A stretch of 64,000 nt of DNA from the NCBI GenBank assembly GCA_022414725.1, contig CM039462.1, positions 1,698,900 through 1,762,899 on the forward strand, in the 5' to 3' direction. A program made the position numbers and the translations under genes. Position 1 is the stretch's first letter. The number at the start of each line of letters is the position of its first letter. The stretch comes from Microglena sp. YARC (lineage: Eukaryota > Chlorophyta > Chlorophyceae > Chlamydomonadales > Chlamydomonadaceae). Positions 51,939 through 62,093 of this stretch are shown in pieces. Below the pieces are notes generated by a model. It searched no databases, had not been told where the DNA came from, and worked only from the letters and a program-made list of their open reading frames with translations.

Positions 51939-52311
51939 TCAGTGGCGTTGGGTTGTTTGAGTTTTTTCCGTGTAAAATTCGTACGAATCAATGTCGAGCA
52001 GTTGCAACGCCTTGTCGATCAAATTTTCCAGCATGCTATCTGGAAGCTCCAGACACGAGGACGGGTTGCACCAACAGATGTTTACGAACAACCGCCCGTC
52101 CGGGACGTCTCTGCACTCCGATAAGCGTGCACAGTCGCTCGAAACTCTTCGTAGTCCAAGAATGTAGTGTTGACATGAAGCAAATAGGAACGCCGTTACA
52201 ACATGCCAACGCGGCTTCCGTTTTGATTGCCAGATAGAGGTATAAAGAATTTCCATTTATTGATAACAACAACAACTTGCGAGAAGACCATAAGACATAA
52301 GATAAGACCAT
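51939..52311 (-). pseudogene. Unrecognised small gene, frameshifted, minus strand
   Basis: Two overlapping minus-strand frames seem to be halves of one gene: the upstream half reads NGNSLYLYLAIKTEAALACCNG, the other CRDVPDGRLFVNICWCN... and ends LLDIDSYEFYTE. The change of frame lies near 52125. About 110 residues, no membrane segment. Converges with RPB2 at its end (2 bp apart). Confidence 0.35.
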
Positions 52312-52330
52312 CAGGAGTATCGGGAGAGAT

Positions 52331-52845
52331 ATGGAGTCTGCAAACCCGCTTGGACGGATGCCAACGTCGTCTCAGCCCGCGAGGGCATTTTGCAATTGCA
52401 AGGCGTTTGTTTCCGGGTGGTCAAACTACGAAGACGTCCAGGCTCGTGGCGTCTCTCAAAAACGCAAAGTCGCTTGCGCAAGTCAACGAGCTGGAGCGTA
52501 CTTACATTGCGTACATGCAAGCATTGGAGCCCTTCCAACCAAGCGTTCAGAGGTGGATGAGCAGAAGGAAAGCTCATGGAGAGCATTAACGATGAGGCGG
52601 GATCACTGATGAATTTGTATATGAAGGGATTGATAGACAGCATGCCGGATGCAAAATATGTGCCCATGATGTACGTGGTGCCCCAGTCAGGCACATACTG
52701 GGTCAAGGGCGTGCCGTTTGCTCGCGAACAGGCGGGCCGCGCCCGCACCAACATGTACTTTAATGGGGCGACCGTTGTTGTATTTGTTGCCGTTGTTGCT
52801 GCATTTATCTACAAAAAGTTCTGTCAAATTAAGTATGAAGTCTGA
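52331..52845 (+). pseudogene. Tail-anchored membrane protein, two frameshifts
   Basis: MESANPLGRMPTSSQ starts at 52331. The frame shifts near 52440 to SLKNAKSLAQVNELERTYIA and again near 52575 to INDEAGSLMNLYMKG. The end has one membrane helix (ATVVVFVAVVAAFIY) and a short basic tail (KKFCQIKYEV), so the protein would be held in a membrane by its C-terminus. About 170 residues. No family recognised. A small virion membrane protein is possible. Confidence 0.45.
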
Positions 52846-52950
52846 AGTGTACAGAAATGAATTGGTGATCCGTGAACCAGTCGATTCTGAATTGGGCCAT
52901 TTGTAAATGGTGCGGAAAAAAACGGTAATCTACTACAATGTACGTTGAAT

Positions 52951-53325
52951 CTAACATTTTCCTCTTTTCACAAGGAATTCAGAGATATCAGAGGGGGTCT
53001 TCGGTTGCTCAATGCCTTCGAGAGTTTTTTCTGACAATTGTTTAACGGCAATGTCCTGATTCTTCTTGATACTTTGAACCAACAGACAGAAGTTTGTCAA
53101 ACCCTTCTCAAGCGGGTGAATTACAATCGAGAATTCAGATTGGAGCTTAGACAAGAATATGTCCGCAATTTCAGAGTTGAATCTGAAAGATTTACTCGTA
53201 CCAGATTCCATCCCAATGTTGATTCGGCATTTCCGTGAGAATGCATTGTTGTTTTGGTCATGTCCGCCAAGTATCTTGTAGAGAGTGGCCGGGATAAACC
53301 ATGCATCCGCCTTTGCATCCTCCAT
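52951..53325 (-). CDS. Unrecognised protein
   Basis: 124 residues from ATG 53325 (MEDAKADAWFIPATLYKILGG); an upstream in-frame start at 53379 would add 18 hydrophobic residues. It has a folded look: a beta-rich first half, then a helical end (CLLVQSIKKNQDIAVKQLSE). Not recognised. The only unbroken gene between RPB2 and the end of the viral block. Confidence 0.5.
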   Translation of the reverse strand: MEDAKADAWFIPATLYKILGGHDQNNNAFSRKCRINIGMESGTSKSFRFNSEIADIFLSKLQSEFSIVIHPLEKGLTNFCLLVQSIKKNQDIAVKQLSEKTLEGIEQPKTPSDISEFLVKRGKC

Positions 53326-53384
53326 ACTGTTCAGGGTGACGTACATGGTAATGTACACCACAATCGACTTGATCCACATTCCAT

Positions 53385-53930
53385 AATGAGCAGGAGCAGG
53401 AGAAGCAGGAGGAACCAGAGGATCAGAGCCGGAGCAGCATCACGACAGAGGAACCAGAGGATCAGCAGGTAAAGTATGATAGTGATAGATTGGAGCATGC
53501 ATCATCATCATAAGATCTTCGAGGAAATCAACATTCCTCATAAGCAGCAGTAGGAGCTGCATCGTGAGCAGCATCATCATCAAAAGATCTTCGAGAAATA
53601 AATTCCCTCATAAGCAGCAAGTAGGAGCAGCATCGTGCGCAGCATTGCGCAGATTGCAGAGCACTTGAGCAGCTTGAGCAGCTTGAGAATCTTGAGCAGC
53701 ATTGAGCAGGCTTGAGCAGCTTGAGCAGCTTGATGTGTGGTGGGCAGCTTGAGCAGCTTGATAGCAGCTTGAGGCTTTGAGAATCTTCTGAGCAGCTTGC
53801 GCAGCTTGCGCAGCTTGCGCAGCTCTATCAGCATACAGTAACCTGTACTTAGTAAATGGTTCACCTTGCCAGGATCATCAGCTAGTAGGACTACTAGCAT
53901 CAGCATCAAGAACATGATGAACCAGAGCAG
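53385..53930. repeat. AGC/CTTGAG low-complexity tract
   Basis: Repeats of GAGCAGCTTGAGCAGCTTGA, GCGCAGCTTGC and, earlier, GGAACCAGAGGATCAG (twice) and ATCATCATCA. Long frames on either strand here (Leu/Lys-rich) are artefacts of the repeat. Confidence 0.75.
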
Positions 53931-53966
53931 CTTGAGCATTGTGAGAATCAGACGATCAGGAACATA

Positions 53967-54245
53967 CTATGTCCGATGGTGGTACTGAACACGGGGACCT
54001 TGATCTTGATCTTCTTGCGCTTTGACTTCTTCTAAATTGGTGGCTTCTTCGAAGTTGGAGTGGCTTTCCAGAACGTATAGCGTAGGTAACACGATTTTTA
54101 ATAGTGTCTGGCCTAGGCTTCCAAAACTGTGTCGGATTGAAAAGTCCGTCTGTCTGGGTTTTCGAGATTTAATAATAACGATACGCCGTTTAGACAGGTC
54201 TTGTTGTGTAGAGTTGTCATTTGGATATGAACCGACTACAGATTT
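53967..54245 (-). other. Open frame without start, unrecognised
   Basis: About 92 codons from after a TGA at 54246 to TAG 53967. The sequence (KRRIVIIKSRKPRQTDF, GQTLLKIVLPTLYVLESHS, EEATNLEEVKAQEDQD) looks like real protein, basic first and acidic at the end. No ATG, so it is an exon or a 5'-cut gene. 54246-54354 holds nothing I can name. Confidence 0.35.
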
Positions 54246-54369
54246 TCATTCAATTTTTTACATCATGTAAACGTTCAAGTTCTGGCACTACACCAAGATA
54301 CCAACGAAAGCCGCACGGGACAGGCCAGAATGTCCTCTGCCTTTAGCCTATCTACTCGTCCTTAGAAAT

Positions 54370-55072
54370 ATGCACGTAGTACATAAATCGTACATACAAC
54401 TCACGCGGCGTCAAACTGACGTTTGGAACCTCGAAACGGCTGATATCTTCCGGATGTGCATTCCGGATAGAGACTCTCCGATGTCTCAACAGATTGGGGC
54501 GTACGCCAGATTTACATGGGTGCCGCCCCAAATTCTTCTTGCCCATCGTGCTTCGAGGGGTACCGAAACCTACCGCTTTCGCAGGTACTCGCAAGAAACA
54601 TAAACTCATTGTTGAGATTGCTGACTTTCGTAGCTCGAGGGAGAAGAGCACGAAGGTACTCGTCGGGTTTGGTGATTGGAAAGGTCTGGGGGCGACACCA
54701 ATCTCTAGGCGGACTTGTGGCCCTCTACAAGCTATTCGTTTCGAAGCTTCGTAGCCGCGGAAAACGTTATCATGGGGACGTCGATGAGTTCAGTGAACGC
54801 TTCCAGGAACATCCTAATGCTTACACTCCACCAAGTCTTGGAAGAGAGAGAGACTCTCGCGTTTCGCCGAGACGCGCCGAGAGGTTCTCGAAAACCCACC
54901 AACACTGATACTTGATATGGGACACAGACGGTTGAACGGTTTACCACATGCGAGGCGCTCGGATATCTTCGAGAACCTCTTCAACCTGCTGCACCCCCCA
55001 ACGTTGCCAAAACGCAACGATCTGCAGTCTGGATGATTATAAGGTGTGTCCACTTTATTTTGAGAACAACTG
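54370..55072 (+). mobile_element. Family B Fanzor element, 3' half, decayed
   Basis: Starts inside the RuvC-like core (a segment like LLAHRASRG...RFRRYSQET, then VLVGFGDWKGLGATPISRR after a frameshift), lacks the zinc ribbon by deletion near 54780, and keeps the tail, hairpin and terminus to CAACTG with TA at 55073-55074. It carries more point changes than the other B copies. Confidence 0.75.
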
Positions 55073-55104
55073 TACAACATGGAAATGCCGGATATCTCAA
55101 GACA

Positions 55105-55230
55105 ATGCGGAGGCGGAACAATATCATTCTGCAAAAGCCTTTCTTTACGGAGTATCTAGATGAGCTAGGTATTTCGAGATGTTCTGTCTGCAAATGCAGA
55201 GGCCCGATGATTGACTATTCGCAACAATAG
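55105..55230 (+). CDS. Very short protein with Cys pair, possible remnant
   Basis: 41 residues from ATG 55105, ending YLDELGISRCSVCKCRGPMIDY. The L-D-E-L-G-I-x-R followed by cysteines recalls the C-terminal part of RNA polymerase subunit RPB10, but the spacing is wrong and the usual N-terminal zinc site is absent. It is wedged between two transposon remnants and may be only a gene end. Confidence 0.25.
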   Translation: MRRRNNIILQKPFFTEYLDELGISRCSVCKCRGPMIDYSQQ

Positions 55231-55255
55231 TGTTGAAAATATCAAAACGGTAAGA

Positions 55256-55623
55256 CAGCACCGGTGTAACCTAATGGTGTAGCAACCCACGGGGCAGTGG
55301 AACCCAATACGATTTTGAATCAACAAAGTGCAGGATGTTAACGAGAATATCGTGGTTCTTTTTTAGATCACGGCTCTCTATCCTGCAGACTACCGTATCG
55401 TTCTTTTGTCGGTACTTTTCGAGAGTGTCCATTGAAGGACCAGCCGCACTTAAGCGATCGCCTCTTCCCCGTACCTCGTCGGTTTTTGGATGTGTGCAAT
55501 GCGTCATGAAATGAGGTTTCTTTGCTGGACGGGCCATTTTGTAGGACAATATCCCAGCTCGTACACTATAACTTTCTGTCGACGCGTTTATTGGGATGTT
55601 TCATTTTACTGTTCCGCCGACTG
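55256..55623 (-). mobile_element. F-MITE, one end lost
   Basis: Reverse orientation; right side ends TACTGTTCCGCCGACTG then TA at 55624-55625. The other terminal repeat is missing, and a deletion near 55490 removes part of the middle. Confidence 0.8.
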
Positions 55624-55982
55624 TAGCAGTAAGCTTCTCCGTACCACGGCAGTGTACCTGAACATGATGTTTGTAAAACTCCATCGCATCCCATCCTACA
55701 ATGTTCAAGTAGTACGTGAATAGTTGCCATATGTGCATCACCATGATTTATTGTACGTATTGAGCTTGCTGCGAATCGGGGGCTGGAATGAGGGTGATTT
55801 TGTTCTTGCAGATGGAAACCATCATTTAATGGAAAAACATTGAGGACGAAGCAATAATCGAGGATGATGGCCCCTTCGTGGTGTGACATGGTGGACGAGG
55901 ACTTGCGTGTCGGCGACACTACGACAATATAAAGAGTTTCACCGGGCGCACCACGATCAACACCTGATTTGGGTTGCCACTT

Positions 55983-56177
55983 TTAGTTGCACGGTAAATC
56001 CGGCTTGGTTATTCGTGCGGGAAGATCTTGGTAAGGATCGGATTCCACGTAGATCCGATCAACAGTCCATGTGATTCCGCTCATATACTTTCCATTACAC
56101 TCATATCCCCATACGTCGGTCAAGACGCCAATGAGTTGTAAAGTGCATTTCGGAGATACTGTATTGTCCCATGCCAT
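55983..56177 (-). CDS. Small unrecognised protein
   Basis: 64 residues from ATG 56177 (MAWDNTVSPKCTLQLIGVL), preceded by an AT-rich stretch. The region between 55626 and 55982 has further minus-strand open segments (SHHEGAIILDYCFVLNVFPLNDG) that may once have been part of the same gene. No family recognised. Confidence 0.35.
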   Translation of the reverse strand: MAWDNTVSPKCTLQLIGVLTDVWGYECNGKYMSGITWTVDRIYVESDPYQDLPARITKPDLPCN

Positions 56178-56244
56178 ATTGTAAATTGTTTCCGATTTTT
56201 CTTGTCACCAATTTTTCAGGCAGGTGCCTACGTTGATGGTGCGA

Positions 56245-56456
56245 TCAGTGGGAGAAGGGTGCCATGTGGGTACAATCAGGGATGGCAAATGGCAGCAACA
56301 TATTCTCAGCGGCTCGGATCTCTGATAATTGTCCATCATCAATCACGATGCAGTGCCCCTGTTCGAGTTTCTCTACATCAACCACTGCAACAACAATTGG
56401 AAAATGCTCAATGAAAGCAAATCCGGTCTATCATGCACGATGTATACGCTTTTCAT
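56245..56456 (-). pseudogene. Small gene with one frameshift
   Basis: ATG 56456 (MKSVYIVHDRP) follows an AT-rich upstream region. After a one-base shift near 56422 the frame reads FAFIEHFPIVVAVVDVEKLE and CIVIDDGQLSEIRAAENMLL to TGA 56245. About 70 residues, alpha/beta in look. No family recognised. It shows the same pattern of a short gene with a single break as its neighbours. Confidence 0.4.
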
Positions 56457-56498
56457 TTTACACAATTAAAAACAAACAAAAAAATATCATGTAAACGA

Positions 56499-56600
56499 TC
56501 ATGGGCGGCTTTGAGAACTGAAGGAGAATACGATTACGACTACACACAGCGAAGCAAACGTAACTGGGATGTTAATTAAATGAGTCTCGATTTTCTCTTC
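56499..56600 (-). pseudogene. C-terminal membrane-segment fragment
   Basis: The last 33 codons of a minus-strand frame read KIETHLINIPVTFASLCVVV, then IVFSFSSQ and a stop. One hydrophobic helix. Cut upstream by a degenerate A-type terminus (TATTCCGTCGTCGACTGTA, 56605-56623) followed by a B-like scrap to 56680. Confidence 0.3.
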
Positions 56601-56721
56601 ATTATTCCGTCGTCGACTGTAGCCGGATGTTGAGATAGTGGTTCGAACCCACTTTATTTCCCACTTTAATTGATAACAATGACAAGGAGTGATTAATAAA
56701 CAACCTCGCATCTAATGGTAC

Positions 56722-57092
56722 ATGAAGGACGCTTTAGCGGTATGTCGCGTTCCTTATCGCATTGGTTGTGATCGTTGGGAGACCTCGCTCATGGTGGTGT
56801 TCGCCCACATAGAGAAACTTGATCATCCTCGTGCTCGTTGTGTGCGGGTCCATAGACCTTCTCTTCACACTGAACCCAGAGTGGGCACAAACCGACCGTT
56901 CACAATAGGGGCCGACGCACCAAGCGCGTGCATCTGTTTCCAGGCCATATCGATGATAGCAGGTTATAGTGTACGCCGTATTAAGCTGAGTGGGATGGTC
57001 TGACTCTATCAACGATAACCTGGAAGACTACGACGACGTGACACCCGCATTAGATGCAAAGTATCTTGACAAACTCGATGTTCCACTGTAGC
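56722..57092 (+). other. Open frames, uncertain gene remnant
   Basis: The plus strand is open from 56722 to 57003 and, in another frame, from 56990 to 57092 (DNLEDYDDVTPALDAKYLDK). The minus strand is open over the same bases. The second, acidic piece looks coding. I cannot decide the strand of the first. Confidence 0.25.
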
Positions 57093-57106
57093 AACATGCC
57101 CGATAT

Positions 57107-57191
57107 TGGGGATATTGCCCAACGTTGCTCTTGAGCAACGACCTGCAAGTTCGATTATAAATGGGGTGTCCTTTATTTGAGAACAACTGTA
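57107..57191 (+). mobile_element. Family B 3' block with altered loop
   Basis: Hairpin CGTTGC-TCTTGA-GCAACG: stem as in other copies, loop replaced, and it pairs two bases further. Then the terminus to CAACTG and TA at 57192-57193. Two or three one-base losses elsewhere. Confidence 0.65.
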
Positions 57192-57194
57192 GTT

Positions 57195-57385
57195 ACAAAA
57201 AGAGTGTGTTAGTGATGGTTGATACTTGAACTAGGATGCGTTCCATGTCTGTATGGCCTTGATCTGCTGCAACACGACGAGGGCATCCATCCAGGATGTT
57301 AACATTAGCCCCTGCAAGTATGAGTTGGCGTACTATCGTCAAATTGTTTTGTTTTGATGCTGATATCAAGGCGGATCCATACCTA
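57195..57385 (-). pseudogene. Ankyrin-repeat gene, 3' end, cut by family A
   Basis: From the TA at 57384-57385 the minus strand reads GSALISASKQNNLTIVRQLI, then LAGANVNILDG and AADQGHTDMERIL to TAA 57195. This is one whole ankyrin repeat (A-N-V-N turn) and the start of the next. The rest of the gene is not on the other side of the A element, which is joined to other debris. Different in sequence from the ankyrin gene at 36989. Confidence 0.65.
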
Positions 57386-59511
57386 CACTCGACGGAATAC
57401 TAAAATGAAAACACTTTCTGGAGTGTACGGTACACCTTATGGTGTAACCTTATGGTGTAGCAACCCACATTGCAGTGGAACACCATCATGTTTTTTTGTA
57501 GCCCAACAACACGCATCCCTGCAAAATGGAAGCGGTCTCCCTTGACCCATCAGTTCCATGCAGTGCAACCTTGCGATTGTGAGAGCAGAGGAGCGGTCCC
57601 GGTCCGAGTAAGTGCTGGTTTCTGGAGAGAATCGCAGTCCTCGTACCTCAGGGTACCGCTTGATCGAGTTGTTGTCGACAAGAGAGGGGGCTAAGCCACC
57701 CCTCCTGTGTTTTTTCTTGGATTTTTTTTACGTGTGGCAGTACACCCTCACCGCCAACTGGTCGCGATAAGAGACCTTTGGAGTCTCCTTCAATGGGGTG
57801 TGACCCAACAACTCGTAACCTAGACGAATCTGACCTTCCGTGGTTATTTGGACACTTGGAATCTTGTAAACACATTCCTTCTTGGCACCGGTTTCCCAAG
57901 ACATGAGAGTCGTCTTGAACTCATCTGTCACATGAACCTCCTCTTTGAAGAGGCGCTTGCAGGAAGCGAACATAGATCCCGTAGGCACAGCTACCTCTCC
58001 TGGTCCGGTAGCCTTCAGCTTCGTGATTGCAGAACCATATGCTACGCGAACCCTCAGGTCAGGATGATCCAACTTCATGTTGCGCTTGATCCCTGCCCAA
58101 AATGAGTCCATAGCCTTGCGCTTGCCAATGTACCTCTGAAAGTTGTCTCGGGATTCTCTGCGACGGAGTGCCATCCTCCACCACTCGTCGGAAAACGTAG
58201 CGTAATTTTTCAAGTAAGCCGAGATATCATCCTTCCTGGATGTACTCAACGCTGCTCCATTTTCACGCAGAGACTCCCATCTAGGAATCTGTCTGAGAAA
58301 CGTTTTTCTTGCTGTTTTTTTCTGTTTCTTGATACCAGACTTGTGGTAAAAAAGCTCCGCGTGTAAGCTTCCATGTCTTGCTTTTGTTGTCTGCCAGATA
58401 CGTGACTGTAGCGATGTTGCTCCTACCAGAATCACACCCAGAAAGACGAGACCCATATCGGGCAATGTCGTTTTGAGTTTATGGTCATACTGTTCTGAGA
58501 CGCTCATACCTTCCTCGTCACGAGACTCTTACTTTTATTCTTCAGATCGATACACGAACCTGTACTGTCTTGCTGTACTGCATGCTCAATGAGACTCCGT
58601 CAGTACAGATGCTACAATCGAACACCCACCCCGTCTTGACAGGTGGTTTCTTGAAGAAGGAACCTGCGACTGTTTTTCGGGCGTTCACGAGCGTGTCATA
58701 CCTACCCTTTGCATGTCTGTACTCGTCAGTAGCCTTGATATCCTTAACGTCAGCATCGTACTTCTGTTGGGCCAACTTGTATGCCTCCCATTCACCAGGA
58801 CCACATGATTTTTTCTTCTTAACTGAAGGCTTCAGTGGCAACATGAAGCGGTCGGGATCCTTTACATTTTCCCACTTTGAAAGCTCGACGATGTTTGGGT
58901 CTTTGGGGAACACGTGCCTGAACAGGTTCACGAGGGTCCTTCATGTCAAGGCAGACATGCGCCCGTTGGACATTAAAATGGCATCAACCGGATACGACGT
59001 GCACCAATAGCCTCCAACCGTGTCTGCATCCAATAATTGAACCGGACCATGGTCGGGAAGTCCATGTCTTTGCCATAGTCATCATAAAGTCGACTTCCAT
59101 CTGGAACTTTCAGCCTGACTCGAACTTCACGGACGTACTCCTGAACAGACTCTGGCCAAGATTCCATCTCCTGTATTTCTTGTTGGATGACCCTCATCAC
59201 GTCGTACACACGGATGGTCTTCGGAGCTCCCAGTGCCTTCAAAGTATCCTTAGTGAGGCGGGTCAGACGAGGTACCAAAGGAACCCATGCGTTGTTCGAC
59301 ACGACAGTGCTCAATGTGTGACCGGCATAGTTCAAAACCTGGTCGAAATAGATAGGGTAGGAGTTGATGTAGTCAGGGTCATCGCTACCAAGCACCTTTC
59401 CGATTACGTCTTTCACGGCTTCGTATGATATTCTACTCTCTTCATCTGGAAAGACGCCGTCAACTCCGATCCTTAGCCAATCCTTCCAGCAGGTATCCTT
59501 CATATCGTACA
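57386..59511 (-). mobile_element. Family A Fanzor element, 5'-truncated copy
   Basis: The right terminus (CACTCGACGGAATACTAA) is at 57386 and the Fanzor gene runs on the minus strand to about 59505, lacking the first 130 residues and the transposase. Frameshifts lie near 57735, 58335, 58470 and 58520, with a deletion near 58960. Two opposite shifts replace the first RuvC motif by foreign residues (LGVILVGATSLQS), so the nuclease is dead. Confidence 0.85.
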
Positions 59512-60148
59512 GACCCGTCGATTGGGGACTCTTTGCAAACTCCGCGCCAGACTACGCTGTCTGCCTTCATGTTGACAAGCCTCTGGAAGCAGCCGTGACA
59601 TTTACAAGAAGTGTTGCGTTCGTCGACGTTTTTGAACAAAACATTCTTACGACGTGAGAGGCACCTCCTGATCTCTTTGATGGGCCCAGAACATGAACGA
59701 CTGATACCATACCCTTGGTTGGACCAGTTGCCGAAGCCAACAACGGTCGTCTGTGCCCTTGGTGCAATCACATCGCATACCTTTTCAATCGTCTTCTGTT
59801 TACCAACGTATCGAAAGAATCGCATAGATCGGTAGCCTTTGTTGGCTCTGTGTTGTAGGAGGATCTGGAGCGCTTTGAGATAAGCTCTGACATGGTCCTG
59901 CAGGTCGACCATGTTGCTCGTATTAGGCGATGGAATGGACTTCACGAGGTCTTGAGTCTCGTCATTCCATTTGTAGGTGCGACGCTTGCTTGTATTGTAC
60001 CCAGCAACTTCGCTAAAGCGAGCCGAGCTGAAAGACTTGATGCGACCTGCAGAAGATGCTACCGTGACGATATCTGTCATTCCAGGGTCTACTCCGACAC
60101 GCAGCGCACCCACTGCGTCCTTGCACTCTACGATATTTGCGTCCTTGG
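59512..60148 (-). mobile_element. Family C Fanzor fragment fused to the A copy
   Basis: Matches 39203-39833 of copy 2, from the zinc region through the first RuvC Asp motif, with no termini. The joint with the A copy at 59511/59512 falls in a shared ACCTGTCGATTGGG-like word (copy C reads GACCCGTTGATTGGG), which suggests recombination. Frame is kept across the joint for some 17 residues. Confidence 0.8.
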
Positions 60149-60149
60149 T

Positions 60150-60387
60150 AGGCGAGGCGATGGGCATCATGTCATCCTTCGGGAAATGTAACTCCTTCGC
60201 CAACGCAAACAAGAACAACAAGAGCAAGAGCAAGAGCAAGAGCAAGAATCTCGATAAATCGATTTCGACATCAACAAGAAAGAACAATCACAACAATGCC
60301 GGGAACGCCCCGATGATGCCACCAGGAATGGGTGATTTCATGGCCGAAATGTTCAAGTCACCCAACACCAATAACATGAAGAAGTAA
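60150..60387 (+). pseudogene. C-terminal part of an unrecognised gene
   Basis: The plus strand reads GEAMGIMSSFGKCNSFANAN, then a Lys/Ser repeat (KSKSKSKSK), an Asn-rich stretch and PMMPPGMGDFMAEMFKSP to TAA 60387. Cut at its 5' side by the C fragment. The Met/Pro/Gly-rich end is distinctive but I do not recognise it. Confidence 0.4.
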
Positions 60388-60419
60388 CAACATGAAGAAG
60401 TATTGACTTCTTTTGTCGG

Positions 60420-61516
60420 TACTACTGGGAAAGGTGTGTTTACATGCACCATAGACACTGACGGCGTAATGGCTTGTACCCACTTTCTTAGGGCCGAGAA
60501 GAAAAAGATTTCAATCAAGGACGACGGAACGGCGATTAAGAAGCAGACCAAGACGCTCCGCAAGTTTTCCGAGTCCGACCCCAATGTGGTGGTCGTTGCA
60601 AACGACCCTGGCCGCTGCAACATTGCCTTTTTGACTTGGAAGAAAAATAAGGTCGAAGAAAAAGATAAGGGGGGTAGGAAGAGGAAGAGGCACTGCGAGT
60701 TCGGGAGCAAGAGACTCACGCGGGAGCGGTACTACGTTGAGAGCGGCGTCTTCAAATCGAGAGGGCCGACCAAGAAGTGGTTGTCCAACATCCAGGACTG
60801 CCTTGACGACCTGAAGGACAACAGTCCCAAGCGCACATCTCTAGTGTCTTTTGACGCTTACGTGACTGTAATGGTCAACCATTGGGATTCTCGATGGGGG
60901 GAGATGTCCAAGTCGAGGTGGGGCGCGCAGCGCCTGCGGCTCTACGGTGGCAAGAAACGTGTCTTAGCACGCTTCTTCAACGAGGTCCAGGAGGATGTCG
61001 GTGAGAGGAAAACAATTGTCGTCGCTTACGGTTCTGCTAAGTTTGCCCCTGGTGGCAAGGGTGAACTTTCTGTCCCTACAACGAGCGCGTTCAAGGCGTT
61101 TAGCGACCGTTTCAAGGGGCGAGTTGCCGTCATTGACGAATTCCGTACCACAAAGATCTGGCACAAGGACAGCACCACCGTCCTCCAGAGTGTGCAGTCC
61201 GAAAAATAAGGGCGCACGGTTCGAGGCTTGCTATGGTGCAGTTCCACCATGGAGAACAGCAAGTTGTTTGTAAACCGTGACCTAAATGCAGCCATTAACA
61301 TCCACAATTGCTTTACAATGTACCCAATCCGCCCCGGAATTCTTGCGAGGCCAAAGAAATATTGCAAACTGGAAGTTGTGGTAGGACGCAAAATTGATTA
61401 CAAGCTGACAGGTTCTTTACAGAACGCAGTGTCGAGCAAAGTGTAGAAGATAAACACATACAAGAGGATTTTGGGGGACTCGGGATATTATGTAACATAA
61501 TTCCCTTGTCCGAGTG
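60420..61516 (+). mobile_element. Family E Fanzor element, 3' half
   Basis: Covers the E Fanzor from its middle (GKGVFTCTIDTDGV) to the end. All three RuvC motifs are present, but GAA at 61206 is TAA, a single-base nonsense change that removes the third Asp (NRDLNA) from the protein. Terminus GTCCGAGTG at 61516; the TA is lost. Confidence 0.85.
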
Positions 61517-61526
61517 TTGACCGGAC

Positions 61527-61561
61527 AACGACAACAACAACAACAACAACAAAAACAACAA

Positions 61562-61611
<50 letters not shown>

Positions 61612-61648
61612 CCGCGAAGGTTTCGAATTCCGCCAAAGAAGTTAGGTC
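61527..61648. repeat. (CAA)n microsatellite joined to an LRR3 scrap
   Basis: CAA repeats from 61527 to 61610, then 38 bp (61611-61648) identical in reverse to 25154-25191 of LRR3, then CTTG/CATG repeats to 61690. Up to 61875 I see no gene. Confidence 0.8.
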
Positions 61649-61875
61649 ATGCGTGTGCGTGCTTTCTTGCTTGCTTGCTTGCATGCATGCATTCGGTCGA
61701 TGGATGTGTCATTCGATCCTGTATGTATGTATTCATTCAGCTTGTCGTCTGGCTTTCCAGTTAATGTCGCCTATCACCTTCGTGCGCGTGCGTGCGTGAT
61801 CCTGTGATGTAAATCCTATCTCTCTATCCTCCGTTTGCCTATCACTCTGCGTGCGTGTGTTTGCATGATCATCAA

Positions 61876-62082
61876 TCAATCCATTCCCTGAGCATCCCCA
61901 GGGAATGTAATCTTCCACTCTCGTCGCTTGCTATCTTGTAGCATCCACACCCATCCGGACCATGCTGATGCCTGGGCTTTGAAATACTCCACGCCTGTCG
62001 CTTCATGCAAAGAATCTATCTCGTGTATTAGATGTTCGATCCTCTTACCTACTGTTTTCAAGTCACTACTGTGCTCTTCCAT
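61876..62082 (-). CDS. Small coiled-coil-like protein
   Basis: 68 residues from ATG 62082 (MEEHSSDLKTVGKRIEHLIH), with a heptad-like first half and a Trp-rich end (WSGWVWMLQDSKRREW). A B terminus lies 12 bp upstream of the start, so the promoter has been replaced or lost. No family recognised. Confidence 0.4.
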   Translation of the reverse strand: MEEHSSDLKTVGKRIEHLIHEIDSLHEATGVEYFKAQASAWSGWVWMLQDSKRREWKITFPGDAQGMD

Positions 62083-62093
62083 GATAATACATA

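Noticed and set aside
53580..53939. Leu/Lys-rich minus-strand frame of 119 residues
   Set aside because: Composed of the AGCTTGAGC repeat. No sign of selection for a protein.
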